Source of the DNA: Candidatus Helarchaeota archaeon
GTDB lineage: Archaea > Asgardarchaeota > Lokiarchaeia > Helarchaeales > RDOG01
Length of the DNA: 64,000 bases
Direction: 5' to 3'
Assembly: GCA_019058315.1 (NCBI GenBank)
Contig: JAHPZH010000003.1
Coordinates: 640,451-704,450, forward strand
The position numbers and the translations under genes are program-made. Below the pieces are notes generated by a model. That model was not told where the DNA came from. It worked only from the letters and a program-made list of their open reading frames with translations, and searched no databases. This document shows, piece after piece, positions 26,804 to 35,530 of the stretch; position 1 is the first letter of the stretch, and each line of letters begins with the position of its first letter.

Positions 26804-27475
26804 ATGAAGATTATTTTTGATCAATTAGTGAAAAGAAGATTCCCAGATTTACATATTGGGCTTGGATTTATTTCTGGTCTTATAAATAAGCAAAAAGATG
26901 TATTTGAGGAAAAAAAAGTATCAATTTATAGTAAATTGAAGAAAAAATATACTTTGGAAACACTAAAGGATTTAGAGATTGTGAGAGCTTATAGGGATTT
27001 TTTTTGGACATTAGGTATAGATCCGACCAAAAATAGACCTTCTGCAGAAGCCTTAATTCGCCGAGTTTTAAAAGGCAAGTCTATTCCAAGAATAAATTGT
27101 GTAGTTGATGCTTATAATCTTGCATCTATGGAGAGCGGAATTTCATTAGCAGCTTTTGATTCTGATCTTCTTATAGGAGATCTAAAAATGCGTTTCGCCA
27201 AAGCGGGTGAAATATTTCTGGGTATTGGGATGAAAGAAGCTAAAATTCTTAAAGGAAAAGAATTAATCATTAATGATCAGGATCAAATAATTGCAGTTTA
27301 TCCTTACAGGGATGCAGATAGCACTAAAGTTACTAAAAGCACAAAAAACGTAGTTTTATTGGTTTGTGGAGTTCCAGGTATAACAACAGATATATTGAAA
27401 GAAACTGCTGATCTTGCTATTGAATATATCACTTATTTATGTGGAGGAAAGGGGAGTTATCATATTGTTGAATAA
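26804..27475 (+). CDS. B3/B4 domain protein, PheRS-beta-like putative tRNA/aminoacyl-editing protein
   Basis: This 223-residue protein matches the stand-alone B3/B4 (tRNA-binding/editing) module of phenylalanyl-tRNA synthetase beta. It has VRAYRDFFWTLGIDPTKNRPS near 61-81, SAEALIRRVLKGKSIPRIN, CVVDAYNLASMESGISLAA near 103-122 and VLLVCGVPGITTDILKETAD near 185-204. Free-standing B3/B4 proteins are common in bacteria and archaea and may deacylate mischarged tRNA. The substrate is not known. Met1 follows AGGTATTGTAGAA, a weak ribosome-binding site. Confidence 0.82.
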   Translation: MKIIFDQLVKRRFPDLHIGLGFISGLINKQKDVFEEKKVSIYSKLKKKYTLETLKDLEIVRAYRDFFWTLGIDPTKNRPSAEALIRRVLKGKSIPRINCVVDAYNLASMESGISLAAFDSDLLIGDLKMRFAKAGEIFLGIGMKEAKILKGKELIINDQDQIIAVYPYRDADSTKVTKSTKNVVLLVCGVPGITTDILKETADLAIEYITYLCGGKGSYHIVE

Positions 27476-27669
27476 TAAAAAGGATAAATATAATTTCAAA
27501 TCTTTAATGTGTTAAAATTTGAGTTCAATTTAGTTAAATATACTATTTTTTTTAATTTTTACTTAAAATTTGTTTCCATTTATAATTTAAATCCATATCT
27601 TTTTATATGTCAAAAATTTTTTTAACGAACTCTTAATTGTCATTTAGAAATATAATGTGTTAAGGTGTC

Positions 27670-28878
27670 TTGTACGTGACAACGACTGAGGAATTACCAT
27701 TAACGGAAAAATTATCGAAACTGAAGAAATTTATTTCTTATTGTTTTCAGTGTGGAACTTGTAGCGGAATTTGCACTTTGAGCTATGTTAGACCCACATA
27801 TAGTCCCAGAAATATAATTTATAAATATTTAGTTAATAAAGAAAAAGATTTAGATAATTTAGAACTTGATGAATTTTTAGATTGCCTTACATGCAATTTA
27901 TGTTCAGCAAAATGCCCACAAGAAGTAGATATGGCAGAATTTATTCGTGAAATTCGCACTGAGCTTTATAAGAAAGGGATCTGTGTTGAAGAATCTCATG
28001 AAGGTATTACCTCAACTATTGCAAGGATCCAGACAAATGAAAATGTAAAGCCAAAACTTCCATCAAATTTCTTACCCAAAGGTATAGAAATTCTCGAAAA
28101 AGGAGAAGTTGTATATTTTCCAGGTTGCCTTGCAATTTTTGATAAATTATTTGATGGTTATCAAACAAATTTTAAGGGAATTGCTCAAGATTCAGTTCTT
28201 ATTCTTAATAAATTATTAGATGAGTCTATAGCTGTTGTTCCAGACTTAAAATGCTGTGGTCATGACAATTTCTGGAAGGGTGATTTTGAGACATTTGAAA
28301 AGCTAGCAAAATACAATATAAAAAGATTAAAAGAATCAGGAGCTAAATTGGTAGTATTTTCTTGTGCGGAAGGTTACCGAACATTTAAAAAAGACTATTC
28401 AAGATTTTTTGGCGACCTTCCCTTTGAAGTCAAGCACATTTCAGAAATAATTCAAGAAAAGATTCAAGAGAAGGGGATAAAATTTTCTAATGCTATTAAT
28501 AAGACTATTACTTATCATGATCCCTGTAGATTAGGGAGGTTTATGAATGTTTATGACCAACCAAGGGAAATTTTAACTGGTCAAGGGGAAGAATTTGTTA
28601 AATTTAAAGAAATGGAACGAATTAAAGAAAATGCTCAATGTTGTGGGGTTCCATTATTTGCAAATTGTAATGATTATACAAAAGCATTACGGCTTGATCG
28701 GTTAAAAGAGGCTGAAAAAACAGCGGAATTATTAGTAACCACATGTCCAAAATGTCAGCTTCATTTTAATTGTTTCTTGCGTGAGTTTAAAGAAGGTCCA
28801 AATAAAATTAATCTGGAGGTTGGCGACTTAGTGAATATTGTTGCCAGATTAATGGGTTTAAAAGGTGATAAAAAATGA
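27670..28878 (+). CDS. HdrC-HdrB fusion, heterodisulfide reductase-like iron-sulfur protein
   Basis: This 402-residue protein starts at TTG. The HdrC-like part has two 4Fe-4S cysteine sets, C25-C28-C31-C35 and C72-C75-C78-C82. Two CCG domains follow, typical of HdrB/HdrD: FPGCLA...KCCGHDNF and HDPCRLGRF...QCCGVPLF. These domains hold the noncubane clusters that reduce a disulfide or a related acceptor. The stop overlaps the start of hdrA (ATGA), so the two are translationally coupled and should form one HdrABC-type complex. The electron acceptor in this lineage is not CoM-S-S-CoB for certain. Confidence 0.88.
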   Translation: MYVTTTEELPLTEKLSKLKKFISYCFQCGTCSGICTLSYVRPTYSPRNIIYKYLVNKEKDLDNLELDEFLDCLTCNLCSAKCPQEVDMAEFIREIRTELYKKGICVEESHEGITSTIARIQTNENVKPKLPSNFLPKGIEILEKGEVVYFPGCLAIFDKLFDGYQTNFKGIAQDSVLILNKLLDESIAVVPDLKCCGHDNFWKGDFETFEKLAKYNIKRLKESGAKLVVFSCAEGYRTFKKDYSRFFGDLPFEVKHISEIIQEKIQEKGIKFSNAINKTITYHDPCRLGRFMNVYDQPREILTGQGEEFVKFKEMERIKENAQCCGVPLFANCNDYTKALRLDRLKEAEKTAELLVTTCPKCQLHFNCFLREFKEGPNKINLEVGDLVNIVARLMGLKGDKK

Positions 28879-31800
28879 GTAGTTTAGAAAAAGTAGGTGC
28901 TGTTTTAGTAATTGGTGGAGGAGTAGCAGGAATACAAGCATCATTAGACTTAGCAGAGATGGGCTTTAAAGTATATTTAGTTGAGAAAAGTCCAAGCATT
29001 GGAGGAAGAATGTCGCAGTTAGATAAAACATTCCCAACAAATGATTGCTCACTTTGTATACTCGCCCCGAAGATGGTTGAGGTTTTTAGACACCAAAATA
29101 TCAATTTGATGACATACTGTGAAGTAATTGGAGTTGAGGGTGAAGCTGGAAATTTTACAGTCTCAATAAATAAAAAAGCCAGGTATGTTGATGAAACTAA
29201 ATGCAAAGGTTGTGGAGATTGTGCTGCGAAATGTCCAATGAGAGGCAAATTTCCAGACGAATTTAATATGGGGCTTGGAAAGAGAGGTGCGATTTATACT
29301 CCATTTCCTCAAGCTGTTCCTCCAGTTTATTTAATTGATAAAGAAAATTGCTTATTTTTTCAAAAAGGTATTTGTAAAGTCTGTCAAAAATTCTGTAAAG
29401 CAAATTGTATAGATTTTGAAATGAAGGATGAAGTACTTAAACTGAAAGTTGGAGCTATAGTTGTCGTCACTGGGTTCGATCAAATAGACCCTTCAATTTT
29501 ACCTCAATATGGTTATCAATTTGAAAATGTCATAACAGGATTAGAATTTGAACGATTAATGTGTGCTTCTGGACCTACTAGAGGGCATATTCAACGTGTT
29601 TCAGATGATAAACATCCTCATAAAATCGCTATGTTATCATGTGTAGGATCTCGGAATGAAAGAGGAGGAGTTCCTTATTGTTCAAGTGTTTGTTGTATGT
29701 ATATAGCTAAAGAATGTATAATTACGAAAGAACATGCTCCAGATATTGATATGTTCGTGTTCAAGAGTGATGTTCGATCTTATGGAAAGGGATTTAATGA
29801 ATTTATTCAAAGAGCACAAAGAGAGTATGGAGTAAAATATATTACAGGAAGAGTAGCATTTGTTGAGGAAGATCCCGAAACTAAAAATCTGATAATTTAT
29901 TATGAAGATATTGAAACTGGCGAATCTAAAGAAATGGAAGTTGATCTAGTTGTATTAGCAGTTGCATTAGTTCCATCTAAGGGCACTGTTGAATTGGCGA
30001 AAGTTTTGGGTGTTGATATAGACATCAATAATTTCTTTGCTGAAAAATCAGAAACTGATCCAGTCGAATCTACTAGACCGGGTATTTATATTTGTGGATA
30101 TGGACAAGCTCCAAAAGACATTCCTGAATCGGTAGCAGATGCAAGTGGTGCAGCAGCCAAAGCTGGAGAATTGTTGTCTTCGGTAAGGGGCACTTTAGCA
30201 AAGAAAAAAGTATTTGAACTTCCCGAAAAAGAAATTGGACCTGATGATGAACCAAGAATTGGAGTCATGGTCTGTCATTGTGGAATTAATATCGGAGGAG
30301 TAGTTAATGTTCCACAAGTCGTCGAATATGTCAAGACGCTTCCTAACGTTATTCATGTAGAAGAAAATTTATATTCTTGTTCTAGCGATTCACAACAAAG
30401 AATTAAAGATTTGATTGCAGAACATAACTTGAATAGATACATAGTAGCATCATGTACACCCCGAACTCATGAACCACTCTTTGCTTTAACTTGCCGAGAA
30501 GGAGGTTTAAACCCTTATTTATTTGAATTAGTTAATATTCGTGACCAATGTTCATGGGTGCACATGAGTGAGCCAGAAGCAGCGACGCAAAAAGCAAAAG
30601 ATCTCCTAAGAATGACCATTTCTAAATCAAGACTTCTAAGACCGCTTCAAAGAGGACAGGTTCAGGTTGTTCAACATGCATTAGTTATAGGAGGAGGAAT
30701 TTCAGGAATGACAGCCGCCCTAAATATTGCTAATGAGGGATATCAAACATACCTTATAACAAATGAAGAGAAATTAGGTGGAATTTTAAATCAAGTCCAT
30801 AAAGTTTTCCCCTCAGAAGAAAAAGCTTCGGATATTTTGGCTCCGTTATTAAAAGAAATTGAAAAGCATGATAAAATCGAAGTCTTTACATCATCTAAAA
30901 TAAAAAATGTTGGCGGTTATGTAGGAAATTTTAAAGCTGAAATAGAAGACATTGATGGTAATATAGCCGAGAGGGAAATGGGAGTAGTTATAGTAGCCAC
31001 AGGAGGCAAAGAATTAAAACCCAAAGGATATCTCAAGTACGGAGAATATGAACAGGTTATAACTCAATTAGAATTGGAGCAAAAATTGAAAGAAGGTTCG
31101 ATTAATAAGGATATTAAAAATGTAGTTATGTTACTATGTGCAAATGCCAGAGAAAATGAAGGTCTTTTTACTTATTGTTCTAAAATATGCTGCTCTGTAG
31201 CTATTAAAAACGCTATGATTCTCAAAGAAATAAATCCTGATATTAATGTAACCATTCTCTATCGTGATATACAAATGGCAGGGAAAGTGGCGGAACAATA
31301 TTATAGAACTTCACGAGAAAAAATAAATTATATCCAATATGATCTTGAAAAACTACCAGAAGTGACCAAAAATTCGGGTAATCACATTAACCTTAAACTT
31401 TATAATGTTTTAAACACTGATCAAATTGAACTTGATTGTGATCTTCTTGTATTAGCAACTCCAATGGTGCCTCAAAGTGGAGTAGAAGAATTGGCTCAAT
31501 TTTTAAAAATCCCCACTATGAAGGATATACCTCCCTTCTTCCTTGAAGCACATGTAAAACTTAGACCTCTTGATTTTGCAACTGAAGGCATATTTTTATG
31601 CGGAGCTGCACAATGGCCTAAACCTCTTCATGAATGCGCATCGCAAGCTCTCGGTGCTGCGGCGAGAGCAAGTCGACTCCTTGCTGCCGGAGTTATAGAA
31701 ACTGAAGGAATCATTTCAGAAATAGATCCTGAGAAATGTATAGCTTGCGGAAGATGTAGAGAAGTATGTGCTTATAATGCAATTGAAGAAGTAATATTTG

Positions 31801-31973
31801 AAAAAGAATTTGAAAATGTTAAATTAATTGAAGTGAAATCCAGAATTATCCCAGCACTCTGTAAAGGGTGCGGAACTTGTGCCCCAATTTGCCCCGTTTC
31901 AGCTATAACCTCAAAACATTTTACAACGCCACAACTAAAAGCTATGGTAAAGAGTTATTTAACAGAGGATTAA
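28875..31973 (+). CDS. hdrA: HdrA, double-length flavin-based electron-bifurcating subunit
   Basis: This 1032-residue protein has two HdrA-like units. The first has an FAD site VIGGGVAGIQASLDLAEMG near 12-30, a DCSLCILAPKM cysteine pair near 57 and a 4Fe-4S set CKGCGDCAAKCP near 110-121. A VCHCG near 467 leads into the second unit with VIGGGISGMTAALN near 604 and an atypical TYCSKICC set. Two C-terminal ferredoxin sets, CIACGRCREVC near 956 and CKGCGTCAPICP near 996, end it. HdrA bifurcates electrons from H2 or another donor to ferredoxin and the disulfide acceptor. The DCSLC position, which carries Sec in some methanogens, is Cys here. Confidence 0.92.
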   Translation: MSSLEKVGAVLVIGGGVAGIQASLDLAEMGFKVYLVEKSPSIGGRMSQLDKTFPTNDCSLCILAPKMVEVFRHQNINLMTYCEVIGVEGEAGNFTVSINKKARYVDETKCKGCGDCAAKCPMRGKFPDEFNMGLGKRGAIYTPFPQAVPPVYLIDKENCLFFQKGICKVCQKFCKANCIDFEMKDEVLKLKVGAIVVVTGFDQIDPSILPQYGYQFENVITGLEFERLMCASGPTRGHIQRVSDDKHPHKIAMLSCVGSRNERGGVPYCSSVCCMYIAKECIITKEHAPDIDMFVFKSDVRSYGKGFNEFIQRAQREYGVKYITGRVAFVEEDPETKNLIIYYEDIETGESKEMEVDLVVLAVALVPSKGTVELAKVLGVDIDINNFFAEKSETDPVESTRPGIYICGYGQAPKDIPESVADASGAAAKAGELLSSVRGTLAKKKVFELPEKEIGPDDEPRIGVMVCHCGINIGGVVNVPQVVEYVKTLPNVIHVEENLYSCSSDSQQRIKDLIAEHNLNRYIVASCTPRTHEPLFALTCREGGLNPYLFELVNIRDQCSWVHMSEPEAATQKAKDLLRMTISKSRLLRPLQRGQVQVVQHALVIGGGISGMTAALNIANEGYQTYLITNEEKLGGILNQVHKVFPSEEKASDILAPLLKEIEKHDKIEVFTSSKIKNVGGYVGNFKAEIEDIDGNIAEREMGVVIVATGGKELKPKGYLKYGEYEQVITQLELEQKLKEGSINKDIKNVVMLLCANARENEGLFTYCSKICCSVAIKNAMILKEINPDINVTILYRDIQMAGKVAEQYYRTSREKINYIQYDLEKLPEVTKNSGNHINLKLYNVLNTDQIELDCDLLVLATPMVPQSGVEELAQFLKIPTMKDIPPFFLEAHVKLRPLDFATEGIFLCGAAQWPKPLHECASQALGAAARASRLLAAGVIETEGIISEIDPEKCIACGRCREVCAYNAIEEVIFEKEFENVKLIEVKSRIIPALCKGCGTCAPICPVSAITSKHFTTPQLKAMVKSYLTED

Positions 31974-32023
31974 ATCTACTCCATTTTTTAAAATAGAAAA
32001 AAAATAAATTATAAATTATTGTA

Positions 32024-34768
32024 TTAACGTTTTTTCCGTAGTATTATGACCAATACTATAACGACTATAGCAGCTACAGCAGCAAGACCAATTATTAATG
32101 GCAAATTAACAAGAGATTCTCCTGTGGGAATAATTATATAGATGGGGGTAGTTCGAGCGGGAGATGGTTTTGGATAAAGACCAGTATTACGTTCATCATG
32201 GCGAAACTTAGGCCATGGAAACATTGAATCAATATATGGTCCTTTACAATTAAATGCCCATACAAAACCTCCGATTGACCCCGAAATAATTGCATGTGAC
32301 CCAATAACAACTTCTACTAATCCATCGCCATCAAGATCTGCAAGTGCAGGACTAGAATAAATTGTGCAATTTGTGTATATAGGCCAGCCTGTAACATTCG
32401 TTCCATCGTGATTTAAAGCCCAAATAAAGTTATCCATAGCACCAATTACTACTTCTAACATACCATCACCATCAATATCACCTATAGCTGGAGAGGAAGC
32501 ATAAACATCACTTACATTTGCTGGCCATCCAGGTAAATTTTGTCCCGTGTAATTAAGAGCACAAACATTATAGTCATCTGTACCCACTACTATATCTAAA
32601 TACCCATCATTATCTATGTCACCAAGAGCTGGGGATGAAATCCCAAATCCTCCAGATCCTATACTTACTGGCCATCCATTTATGTAGTCCCCAGTATAAT
32701 CAAAGACGTGAAGATTATTATTACCCCACTTAACAATAATTTCTAATTTACCATCCTTATTAATGTCTCCAAGTGCAGGAGTAGAATGTGTAGCACCTCC
32801 TATGAAAAAAGGCCACCCAGTCATATTATTTCCAGTTGAATCAAGCACCCATATATTTCCATCATCTGAACAGATCACGATTTCCAATTTTCCATCACCA
32901 TTGATATCACCAAGAGCTGGAGAAGACCACACATCACCTCCTGTTAACACTGGCCAACCTGTCATATTTTTCCCAGTTGAATTAAATACATAAATGTGAT
33001 TATCATTTGAGCCAACAACAACATCTAATTTTCCATCACCGTCTATATCGCCAAGAGCTGGTGAAGATCGTATATCACCTCCAGTTGAAACTGGCCATCC
33101 GGGTAAATTGTATCCAGTTGCATTTACTGCATAAACTTGTCCACCACCAGTTCCAACTACGATATCCAATATACCATCACCATTAAGATCACCAATAGCT
33201 GGGGAAGAACGGACAGCATCTCCTGTGTTTATAGGCCAAAGTCCAGCAACATCAGTCCCATCTTGATTTAAAGCCATTATCAAACGACCATTTGTGCCTA
33301 TTACCACTTCTAACTTATTATCATTATCTATGTCAACTAGAGCAGGAGAAGAAAAAACATCAAATTTTAATGGAGGAATTTGCACTGGCCATCCAGGTGG
33401 TGAAAGAAAATAAAGACCTGCATTTTGTTCATCATTATGGAACTTAGGCCATGGAAGTCCTTGCAGAGAACTATTACAATTTATTGCCCAAATATAATTA
33501 TCATCAGACCCAAAGACAACTTCAAAAAATCCATCACCATCTATATCACCGAGAGCTGGAGATGAGCCTATATAATCTCCTGTTTCTACTTCCCAATCCG
33601 AAATATTATTACCAGAAGAATCTAGAGCCCAGAGATAATTGTCATCTGATCCTACAACTATATCTGTTAGATTATCGCCATCGATATCGCCTAGAGCAGG
33701 AGAAGATCTCACAGTACTTCCCGTCATTACAGGCCAACCAGTGACATTTGATCCATCAGGATTTATAGCCCATATTTGCTTATCCATTGAACCAATTACA
33801 ACTTCTAACCGTCCATCATAATCAATATCCCCAAGAGCGGGAGAAGAATATATTAAACTTCCAGTTTTTACAGGCCATCCTGTCATATTGTGTCCAGTTG
33901 CATTAACAGCCCAAATGTGAAAATCAGTTGAGCCAACTATAACGTCTAACTTGCCATCGCCATCGATATCACCAATAGCTGGGGAAGATCTTACGTCAGC
34001 CCCCGTTTTTACAGGCCATAAACCTGTTAAATTATGTCCTGTTGAATTTAACGCCCAAATATAATCATCATCAGAGCCAACTACTATATCTAGTGACCCA
34101 TCCCCGTCAATATCGCCAATAGCAGGAGTAGACCCTACAAGACCATTGGTTTTTATGGGCCATCCTGTTACATTTGTTCCATCGTGATTGAATGCCCAAA
34201 TATACTCATCATATGATCCTACGACTATTTCTAATCTTCCATCATTATCAATATCACCCAAGGCAGGTGATGAGATTATATCATCTCCAGTAGTTACAGG
34301 CCATCCTGGAACATATGTTCCATCATCATTTAATACATGTATTTTATCATCATTTGATCCAATTACAATTTCAAGCTTTCCATCATTATCAATGTCACCA
34401 AGAGCTGGAGAGGAACTTATTGGTTCTCCTGTCTTTACTGGCCATCCCGTTACGTTATATCCAGTTGAATTTAATACATAAATATAGGTATCTTGAGATC
34501 CAAATATAGTCTCTAATTGCCCATCTCCATCAATATCTCCAAGAACTGGAGAAGAATATACTATACCTCCTGTTTGTACAGGCCATAAACCAGATACATT
34601 TGATGGATCTTTTTTAACAAGATCTACTGTATCTTGTTTTATCGTTTCAATTTGTGTTAGCGTATTGATTGGTCCCTTAAGCAGCGTTAGTAAAATTGGT
34701 AGTATTATTATTATAGTCAATAGAAATATTCTTGTTAAAGTCATTTTTCTTTGCATATTTTGAACCAT
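32024..34768 (-). CDS. Surface protein with two eight-bladed FG-GAP/integrin-like beta-propellers
   Basis: This 914-residue protein has an N-terminal hydrophobic signal-anchor (about 9-26, RIFLLTIIIILPILLTLL) and a C-terminal TM helix (about 887-910) with a basic end. Between lie 16 repeats of a SSPALGDIDGDGKLE-type unit about 48 residues long. They fall into two groups of eight, each closed by WPKF(H/R)(N/H)DE, giving two propellers. The DxDxDG loops bind Ca2+. Most blades carry an N-x-T/S sequon just before GWP, so N-glycosylation on the outside is likely. It is probably a cell-surface adhesion or binding protein. It is transcribed opposite to its hdrA and vhuD neighbours. Confidence 0.85.
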   Translation of the reverse strand: MVQNMQRKMTLTRIFLLTIIIILPILLTLLKGPINTLTQIETIKQDTVDLVKKDPSNVSGLWPVQTGGIVYSSPVLGDIDGDGQLETIFGSQDTYIYVLNSTGYNVTGWPVKTGEPISSSPALGDIDNDGKLEIVIGSNDDKIHVLNDDGTYVPGWPVTTGDDIISSPALGDIDNDGRLEIVVGSYDEYIWAFNHDGTNVTGWPIKTNGLVGSTPAIGDIDGDGSLDIVVGSDDDYIWALNSTGHNLTGLWPVKTGADVRSSPAIGDIDGDGKLDVIVGSTDFHIWAVNATGHNMTGWPVKTGSLIYSSPALGDIDYDGRLEVVIGSMDKQIWAINPDGSNVTGWPVMTGSTVRSSPALGDIDGDNLTDIVVGSDDNYLWALDSSGNNISDWEVETGDYIGSSPALGDIDGDGFFEVVFGSDDNYIWAINCNSSLQGLPWPKFHNDEQNAGLYFLSPPGWPVQIPPLKFDVFSSPALVDIDNDNKLEVVIGTNGRLIMALNQDGTDVAGLWPINTGDAVRSSPAIGDLNGDGILDIVVGTGGGQVYAVNATGYNLPGWPVSTGGDIRSSPALGDIDGDGKLDVVVGSNDNHIYVFNSTGKNMTGWPVLTGGDVWSSPALGDINGDGKLEIVICSDDGNIWVLDSTGNNMTGWPFFIGGATHSTPALGDINKDGKLEIIVKWGNNNLHVFDYTGDYINGWPVSIGSGGFGISSPALGDIDNDGYLDIVVGTDDYNVCALNYTGQNLPGWPANVSDVYASSPAIGDIDGDGMLEVVIGAMDNFIWALNHDGTNVTGWPIYTNCTIYSSPALADLDGDGLVEVVIGSHAIISGSIGGFVWAFNCKGPYIDSMFPWPKFRHDERNTGLYPKPSPARTTPIYIIIPTGESLVNLPLIIGLAAVAAIVVIVLVIILRKKR

Positions 34769-34899
34769 CCAAATTCATAAATTCTTAATTTTTATTATTT
34801 ATCAACTAAAATCAATTGATAATAAATCATGAAAAAAAAATTTAATAACCTTATTTTAATTGTATTTTAAAAAATAAATTAACAAATTACGGTGAAATC

Positions 34900-35337
34900 A
34901 TGAGTGGCGAATTCAATCCTCGCATTGTAGCATTCCTCTGCAATTGGTGCGGATATGCGGGGGCTGATCTGGCAGGAGTAAGCCGATTTCAATATCCTCC
35001 CACAATCCGTATTATTCGAGTAATGTGTTCGGGCAGAATCCAACCTTCATTTGTTCTCGAAGCATTTGAAAAAGGAGCAGACGGAGTATTAGTCTGCGGG
35101 TGACACATTGGAGATTGCCATTATATTCATGGAAATGAATATGCAAAGGAAAGAATAGAGATGACAAAAAGTCTGCTGGAAACTGTTGGAATTAATCCAA
35201 AGAGATTGCGTCTTGAATGGATTTCTGCAGCTGAAGGACAGAAGTTTGCATCTTTAATACATGAATTTACAAATGATATTAAACAATTAGGACCATTTGC
35301 AACTAAAAGTAAAAAGGTTGAAATACCAAATAAATAG
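34900..35337 (+). CDS. vhuD: F420-non-reducing hydrogenase iron-sulfur subunit VhuD/MvhD, selenoprotein
   Basis: The frame runs from the ATG at 34900 through an in-frame TGA at 35101-35103 (codon 68) to TAG at 35335, giving 145 residues, the normal length for MvhD/VhuD. Reading TGA as Sec gives [18 protein letters not shown], where homologues have Cys or Sec at the same place. Residues upstream ([28 protein letters not shown]) and downstream ([13 protein letters not shown]) fit the family, so the TGA does not end the gene. A GGTGA ribosome-binding site precedes the ATG. The protein carries a 2Fe-2S cluster and passes electrons from hydrogenase to HdrA. A SECIS-like hairpin follows. Confidence 0.9.
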
Positions 35338-35341
35338 TATA

Positions 35342-35409
35342 TTAAAGTTGGATGATTCACATCTGAAAAATTAATAGATGTGATGAGATGGCCGCAAGCC
35401 AAACTTTAA
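35342..35409 (+). promoter_or_regulatory. SECIS element of vhuD (eukaryote-like)
   Basis: Five bases after the stop, TTAAAGTTGG (35342-35351) pairs with CCAAACTTTAA (35399-35409, one bulged A). Just inside is ATGA (35352-35355). Then a 7-bp stem CACATCT/AGATGTG (35358-35364/35376-35382) carries an A-rich apical loop (GAAAAATTAAT). ATGA (35383-35386) follows. AUGA...AA...GA is the eukaryotic SECIS core, bound by SBP2 and L30. A GGC-CGCAA-GCC stretch at 35390-35400 could form a small side hairpin that competes with the outer stem. It would direct Sec insertion at codon 68. Confidence 0.75.
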
Positions 35410-35530
35410 ATCTGGTATGAAAATTCTACTTCTTTTTTCCTCTATCCCATTAGTTAAAGAATTAAAATTTATTAACAAATTTACTTTTTCTAAAATAAAG
35501 AATCTTTACAAATTCTAATAGTTGATTTAA

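Noticed and set aside
28875..28878. TGA at the end of HdrCB as a possible Sec codon
   Set aside because: It is an ATGA overlap with the hdrA start; HdrCB is already full length and the frame beyond is not coding.
29046..29066. Sec-type HdrA motif
   Set aside because: The site that carries Sec in some methanogens reads DCSLC, with Cys codons, so HdrA here is not a selenoprotein.
33451..34509. Plus-strand open frames across the propeller gene
   Set aside because: They are antisense shadows created by the repeated blade sequence and have no coding character of their own.
32024..34768. DNA direct repeats as a mobile or CRISPR-like array
   Set aside because: The repeat period (about 144 bp) matches the protein blades, codon choice drifts between copies, and there are no spacers.
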